A program made the position numbers and the translations under genes. A DNA stretch of 64,000 nt from positions 186,001 through 250,000 of the forward strand of contig JAHDWB010000001.1 in NCBI GenBank assembly GCA_023382595.1. The letters are read 5' to 3'. Source of the stretch: Anaerolineales bacterium (GTDB lineage Bacteria > Chloroflexota > Anaerolineae > Anaerolineales > Villigracilaceae). The notes under the pieces were generated by a model. It was not told the DNA's origin. It saw only the letters and a list, made by a program, of their open reading frames with translations, and did not search any database. Shown one piece after another: positions 59,713 through 64,000 of this stretch (position 1 is the first letter of the stretch; every line of letters starts with the position of its first letter).

Positions 59713-62700
59713 TTATCGAATTAGCTCTTCCGCTTTGTTATAAGCATCGAGCGCTTCCTTCAAACGGTTGGCGCGCATGTACGCATCGCCCAACGCCTGC
59801 CAGATGCCGACCTCCACCGGGTAGCGGTAGAGCGAATCTGTCAGATGCGTGATGATCTCCTCAAGGTGTTTGCCCTTCTTGATGAGCTTCCCGTAATGCA
59901 GCAGGGATTCGGGGATGTCGCCGCGCTCCAACTCCGCCTTAGCCTGGTTCAACAGCCCGACGCCGCTCTGCCCCTCCGCTTTGCGCGTGCGGGCTGGCTT
60001 GGCGGGCGCTTTCTTCTTTTCCACGACCGGCGTTTCGCGCGGTTCAGGCGAAGGAAGCGACTCCACCACACGTTCGGTCTTTTGAGCGGCAGGTTCTGGC
60101 TTTTCCACTACGGGGTGCCAGTCTGATGGAGATGTACGCTTGGGCTCCTGCGGCGCGGATTCCGCTTCATACTGCTCGCGGTGCTCCCAAGGCGGCAGGT
60201 CTTCTTCGCCTTCCTGCACTGCTTCCACAACTTTTTCATCTTCCATGCCGTCATCTGTCGTATCGTCGAGCCAAGCCGGCAGGTCTTTTTCGCTTTCCTG
60301 CACCGCTTCCGCAGGAGCATCTTCCACGTCACGCAGCCATTCCGGCAGATCAGCTGTCAGCGTGACGGGCGCTTCCTGTGAAGGAGAATCAACTTCCTCG
60401 GTCGGAGTTGAGGCGACAGATTCCACTTCATCCCAGGGAATTTCCTCTTCCATTTTTTCATCCGAAGCGGGTTCGGCGATCCACGCAGGAAGGTCTTCCG
60501 ATTTATCGGGTTCGATTTCCGGTGTTTCCGCCTGTTGCGGAAAAGGCGGACGCTGGGAAGCGCGCAGGAGTTCGGGGTCAAGTTCGAGACCGGGTTCCTT
60601 ATCCAAGCCGCTGAGCCAGTCGGAAAGGTCCTGACTGCCCATGAGCGCATCCGCGCCGGCAGTCGATTTTTCGGCGTCTTCATCAACGCCGCTCAACCAA
60701 TCCGGCAGATCGGATGGCTGTTCTTGCACGGATTCTTTATCAGATACCTCAATTTGCGGCGCCGACTCGGCTGGCGGCTGGGCGTCGTTGAGCCATTCAG
60801 GAATCTCGCCGCGTTCAAGATTTTGTTCCTCGGCGGAGGGTTTCAGCCAATCAGGCAGGTCTTCGTCAGATTCCCCGGCGGGGACCACTTCCTGTTTGTC
60901 CTTTTCGCCCAGCGTGTTCAACCACATGCCGGTCTGATCGGTGGCAGGTGTCGATTCAGATGCCTGCTCAAATTCGGCAAGGAATTTTTCGGCGTCGCTT
61001 TCATCCGATGCGGGTTTCGCTTCGCTTATGCTCTGTGCCTGCTGCACCCATTCGGGCGGAGTTTCACTGCGCTTGCTTGGGTCGGTGACAAGCTCTTCCG
61101 GCTTGGCACCATGTTTGGCGGCAAGGGATTCCAGCCATGCGACGGCATCTTCCTGTTCATCGGCGGACGCGCCAAGGTCCTGCACACTGGGTTGGGGTGG
61201 AGTTCCACTGCCGATGTTCTGCGCCTGCGATACCCATTCGGGCGGCGTTTCGCTGCGTTTGCTCGGATCGGTGACAAGTTCTTCCGGCTTTGCGCCGTGT
61301 TTTGCAGCAAGGGATTCGAGCCATGCGACGGCATCTTCCTGCTCGGCAGCGGATGCGCCCAAATTCTCCACAGAGGCGGCTGGTTCGGGCTCGCTCTTCG
61401 GTTCCATGCCTTTCAACCAGTCGGGGAGTTCGGCGGGTTGGGCAGGTTCGATCTCCACTTCATCGGAAGTTTCGGCTGGTTGTTCCTGTTCAACGCCGCC
61501 GAGGTCTTTCAGCCAATCGGGGGTATCGGAAGACTCGCCCGCTGCGACAGATTCAGGCTGGGACGGCGCGGACGCTTCAAACGTCTCTTGAGGCTGTTCG
61601 CTGCTTTCATCAAGTCCCTTCAACCAGTCGGGAGTCTCAATGGATTCATCGTCAGAATCCATGAGGCGCACGGTGGGACGTTCAGCGCTGGCTGGAGAAG
61701 GTACCTGTCCCTTCAGCCAGTCGGGCAGGTTGGCAGGGACAAGGTCGCCGGTATTTGCAGTTTCATCATCAAAGATGGAAGTAGGTTGTTCCGGTCCGCT
61801 GGCTTCGTTCCAACCGGCGGCGCGTAAAAAGTCCGGGATCTCGGCTTCGGTTTCGGATTCAGAAGCAGGTTCACCCGTGGAGGGTTGAGGCGCTTCGTCG
61901 TCAAACCCGCCGGAGCGCAGCCACTCGGGCTGGTCACTCCCTGATGAGGCGGTCAATGCAGGGGATGCGCCCAGTTCAATGCCGAGCGACGAGCCCCAAT
62001 CCTGCCCCATCTGCACTTCCTCGCCACTGTATTCGAGCTTCTCCAAATTGACCGAGGCATCCGGCACCTCAGCGGCTTGGAAGATCGAACCTTTTACAAA
62101 AGTGGCGTAGGGATCCAACTCGCTCACGCGCATTCGATAGACTTGTGTGCTTTCCGTTGCCCCAACCGTGGTCGGCAAAAGATCGACCATGATGCGGTTG
62201 GCATCGAAGCTGTAGGGATAGCGCTTCAAAAGTTGGTTGCACATGTCGGTGGCGTCGGATTTTTGTCCGCTTTTGAAATAGGAAAGCGCGAGCAACACCT
62301 GCATATCGGCGCGTTGGGGATCTTCCCCCAGCACCGAGCGGATCTCGGCAATGGCTTGCGGATACAATTCGCCCTGCACATAGATGCGGGAAAGCGCGCC
62401 GCGCGTCATGCGGATCTTGGGCGGCTCGACTCCGTCGCGGCGTCCGTACAGACGCTGAAGTTCCGATTGAATGGCAGGGTTGGCAGATTGCACTTCGAAG
62501 GCGCGTTCCATGTGCCAGATGGCATCATCCAGTTTGTTCTCTTCATCACGGATAATGCCCAGCCCCACGTGCGCAACAAAGTCATCGGGTACCGCCATGA
62601 GCAGGCGTCCGAAGATGTCCGCTGCTTCGTTGTAGCGGCGAGTTTCGAGATAAGCTTTGCCAAGCAGGCGATATGTTTCAAGATGTTTGGGGAAGGTTTT

Positions 62701-62799
62701 CAGAATATGCCGACAATGCGCAATCGCCTCATCCACGCTCCCCTGTTCGATGAGCTTTTCGATTTCTCGGTTGTAAATTCTCAATGAGACTTTTGCCAT
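59713..62799 (-). CDS. TPR protein with a long acidic PDWL-repeat region
   Basis: 1028 residues. The N-terminal 200 residues are TPR repeats (IYNREIEKLIEQGSVDEAIA onward). The middle 650 residues are acidic and disordered-looking, with about 18 short motifs of the form [LI]P[DE]WL[KS]G at uneven spacing. Two near-identical 40-residue blocks (DAVAWLESLAAKHGAKPEEL) lie in tandem in this part. A basic hinge precedes two final TPR repeats. I know no function. The repeated Trp-Leu motifs could be docking sites. ATG 62799 has an AGGA site, and the promoter at 62824-62852 supports an independent transcript. Confidence 0.85.
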   Translation of the reverse strand: MAKVSLRIYNREIEKLIEQGSVDEAIAHCRHILKTFPKHLETYRLLGKAYLETRRYNEAADIFGRLLMAVPDDFVAHVGLGIIRDEENKLDDAIWHMERAFEVQSANPAIQSELQRLYGRRDGVEPPKIRMTRGALSRIYVQGELYPQAIAEIRSVLGEDPQRADMQVLLALSYFKSGQKSDATDMCNQLLKRYPYSFDANRIMVDLLPTTVGATESTQVYRMRVSELDPYATFVKGSIFQAAEVPDASVNLEKLEYSGEEVQMGQDWGSSLGIELGASPALTASSGSDQPEWLRSGGFDDEAPQPSTGEPASESETEAEIPDFLRAAGWNEASGPEQPTSIFDDETANTGDLVPANLPDWLKGQVPSPASAERPTVRLMDSDDESIETPDWLKGLDESSEQPQETFEASAPSQPESVAAGESSDTPDWLKDLGGVEQEQPAETSDEVEIEPAQPAELPDWLKGMEPKSEPEPAASVENLGASAAEQEDAVAWLESLAAKHGAKPEELVTDPSKRSETPPEWVSQAQNIGSGTPPQPSVQDLGASADEQEDAVAWLESLAAKHGAKPEELVTDPSKRSETPPEWVQQAQSISEAKPASDESDAEKFLAEFEQASESTPATDQTGMWLNTLGEKDKQEVVPAGESDEDLPDWLKPSAEEQNLERGEIPEWLNDAQPPAESAPQIEVSDKESVQEQPSDLPDWLSGVDEDAEKSTAGADALMGSQDLSDWLSGLDKEPGLELDPELLRASQRPPFPQQAETPEIEPDKSEDLPAWIAEPASDEKMEEEIPWDEVESVASTPTEEVDSPSQEAPVTLTADLPEWLRDVEDAPAEAVQESEKDLPAWLDDTTDDGMEDEKVVEAVQEGEEDLPPWEHREQYEAESAPQEPKRTSPSDWHPVVEKPEPAAQKTERVVESLPSPEPRETPVVEKKKAPAKPARTRKAEGQSGVGLLNQAKAELERGDIPESLLHYGKLIKKGKHLEEIITHLTDSLYRYPVEVGIWQALGDAYMRANRLKEALDAYNKAEELIR

Positions 62800-62823
62800 T
62801 ACCGGATTCCTATTTTTTTATTA

Positions 62824-62852
62824 AGTATGCCCGATTCTTAAAAAATTCGCAA
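62824..62852 (-). promoter_or_regulatory. Sigma-70-type promoter of the TPR/PDWL protein gene
   Basis: On the minus strand TTGCGA (62847-62852), a 17-base spacer and CATACT (62824-62829), then AATAGGA before the start codon. Confidence 0.65.
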
Positions 62853-62866
62853 GGCTATACGCTATT

Positions 62867-64000
62867 TTACTCGTAAAACAGCGGCAACGACGGCACAGAT
62901 TTGCCGCTGAACTGGTGCGCAGAGAGCACTTCGGTACGCGCATCCGCCAACTTCATCTCGTCGTTGGCATGCACTTCAAACAACGGTTCACCCTCTTGAA
63001 CTTCATCCCCCACTTTTTTGTGGATGATGAACCCAACCGCATGGTCGACCGGATCACCTTTTTTTGCCCGCCCAGCCCCCAATGTGACTGCGGCTTCGCC
63101 TACGATTCTTGCATGGACCTGAGAGATGAATCCGTTTCGAGGAGCCTTCACCACCTCGACGAATTTTGCGCGCTCGAATTTGGACGGGTCGTCTACATAA
63201 GACACATCTCCGCCCTGCGCCTCGACCAGCAGACGCAATGTCTTCAACGCGCTTCCATCCGCAATGGATCTTTCCGCCATGGCGCGCGCCTCATCCAGAT
63301 CCTTTGCGCGCTGTCCCAGCAGAAGCACGTGTGCCGCCACATGCAGGCAATGCTCGCGGAAACCCGCCGGACCGCCGCCGCGCAGGGTTTCTATGGCTTC
63401 GATCACTTCCAGGGAATTTCCAACTGCATTTCCGAGCGGCTGGTTCATATCCGAGAGCAGGGCGACGGTCTTGCGCCCCGCCAACCTGCCGATATCCACC
63501 ATCAGGCTGGCAAGTTCGCGGGCTTCCTCCAGCGTTTCCATGAACGCCCCAAGCCCCATCTTTACGTCCAACACGATGGCTTGCGCGCCTGCGGCGATCT
63601 TCTTGGACATGATGGAGGAGGCAATGAGCGGGGTGGATGGAACCGTTCCGGTCACGTCACGAAGCGCGTACATCTTCCCGTCTGCAGGAGCAAGATCGAG
63701 CGATTGCCCCGTCAGAACGATGCCTTTTTCCTTTAATTGCTTTTTGAACTCATCGGTGGACAGGTCCACGCGGTAGCCGGGAATGGATTCGAGTTTGTCG
63801 AGCGTGCCGCCGCTAAAGCCAAGTCCGCGCCCGGACATTTTGCCGACGGGCAATCCGCACGCCGCCACCATCGGCATGACAGCGATACTGGTCTTGTCGC
63901 CCACGCCGCCGGAGGAGTGTTTGTCCACGGCGATATCGACAATCTTGGAAAGATCAAGCACCTGACCGGAATTCGCCATGGCAAGCGTGAGGTCGGTGGT
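62867..64000 (-). CDS. Pyrimidine-nucleoside phosphorylase (5' end outside the window)
   Basis: 378 codons are visible of a family length near 430; the frame is open to the right edge. VDKHSSGGVGDKTS near the visible start is the nucleoside phosphorylase signature that binds phosphate, and LTLAMANSG just before it fits the family. The C-terminal domain follows from about residue 290, with HARIVGEAAVTLGAGRAKKGDPVDHAVG. The enzyme splits thymidine or uridine with phosphate. Whether it is DeoA-like or Pdp-like is open. The true start is missing. Confidence 0.94.
   Translation of the reverse strand, partial: TTDLTLAMANSGQVLDLSKIVDIAVDKHSSGGVGDKTSIAVMPMVAACGLPVGKMSGRGLGFSGGTLDKLESIPGYRVDLSTDEFKKQLKEKGIVLTGQSLDLAPADGKMYALRDVTGTVPSTPLIASSIMSKKIAAGAQAIVLDVKMGLGAFMETLEEARELASLMVDIGRLAGRKTVALLSDMNQPLGNAVGNSLEVIEAIETLRGGGPAGFREHCLHVAAHVLLLGQRAKDLDEARAMAERSIADGSALKTLRLLVEAQGGDVSYVDDPSKFERAKFVEVVKAPRNGFISQVHARIVGEAAVTLGAGRAKKGDPVDHAVGFIIHKKVGDEVQEGEPLFEVHANDEMKLADARTEVLSAHQFSGKSVPSLPLFYE

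Overview
The window looks like a bacterial chromosome segment of about 55% GC, most likely from an Anaerolineae-type member of the Chloroflexota. This assignment is an inference from gene content: an ADP-forming acyl-CoA synthetase beside an aldehyde:ferredoxin oxidoreductase, a DUF3048 lipoprotein, tandem CapA-like lipoproteins, a MoxR/DUF58/vWA block, and many dispersed palindromic repeats. There is no rRNA gene. The only RNA gene is a tRNA-Val(CAC). Both window edges cut genes: a response regulator on the left and a pyrimidine-nucleoside phosphorylase on the right.

Layout. 1-6.2 kb (+): response regulator end, a small membrane peptide, prfA, an unusual glycosyltransferase-like/MalF fusion with a MalG partner, prmC and tsaC. 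6.2-15.8 kb (-): tsaD, an M24 peptidase, a GxxExxY gene, selA, a small membrane protein, and a MoxR-DUF58-vWA-vWA operon behind a membrane-anchored HtrA-like protease. 16-21.2 kb (+): nitroreductase, a DUF3592-like protein, a predicted multi-pass membrane protein and a 1055-residue TIR/NB-ARC/TPR protein. This is the accessory, defence-like part of the window and is dense in repeats. 21.3-27.6 kb: aldehyde oxidoreductase (-) divergent from acyl-CoA synthetase, beta-lactamase-fold, MOSC and CBU_0592-like genes (+). 27.6-43.5 kb (-): a PLP deaminase-like enzyme, a second GxxExxY gene, two FemX-like transferases, an envelope polysaccharide block (FlaA1-like dehydratase, epimerase, sugar-phosphate transferase, GT2), ridA, two CapA-like lipoproteins, a MenC-like enolase, a zinc-ribbon membrane protein and a DUF3048 lipoprotein. 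43.6-55.7 kb (+): three complex I/hydrogenase-4-like membrane subunits, a coiled-coil protein, selB, a PAS histidine kinase, an SRAP protein, an MFS transporter and a LysM-M23 peptidase. 55.7-64 kb: tRNA-Val followed by a tandem array of its own 3' end plus terminator, a sigma/anti-sigma-like pair, DUF1684, a response regulator, thpR, rsfS, ndk, a PDWL-repeat TPR protein and the pyrimidine phosphorylase.

How genes fit together. prfA/prmC (release factor and its methyltransferase) and tsaC/tsaD (t6A synthesis) are translation genes. selA and selB imply selenocysteine decoding, although no selC or selD is in the window. Aldehyde oxidoreductase and ADP-forming acyl-CoA synthetase fit fermentative oxidation of aldehydes or amino acids with ATP recovery. 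The 29-40 kb genes fit synthesis of a lipid-linked surface polysaccharide and peptide cross-linking.

Two themes recur. First, dispersed palindromic repeats sit not only between genes but in frame inside coding sequences: the TIR gene, the acyl-CoA synthetase and both FemX paralogues. Second, several genes have a -10-like hexamer 6-11 bases before the start codon and no Shine-Dalgarno sequence, which suggests leaderless transcripts. The strongest candidates for something undescribed are the TIR-NB-ARC-TPR protein with its neighbouring membrane protein, the glycosyltransferase/permease fusion, and the tRNA 3'-end array.
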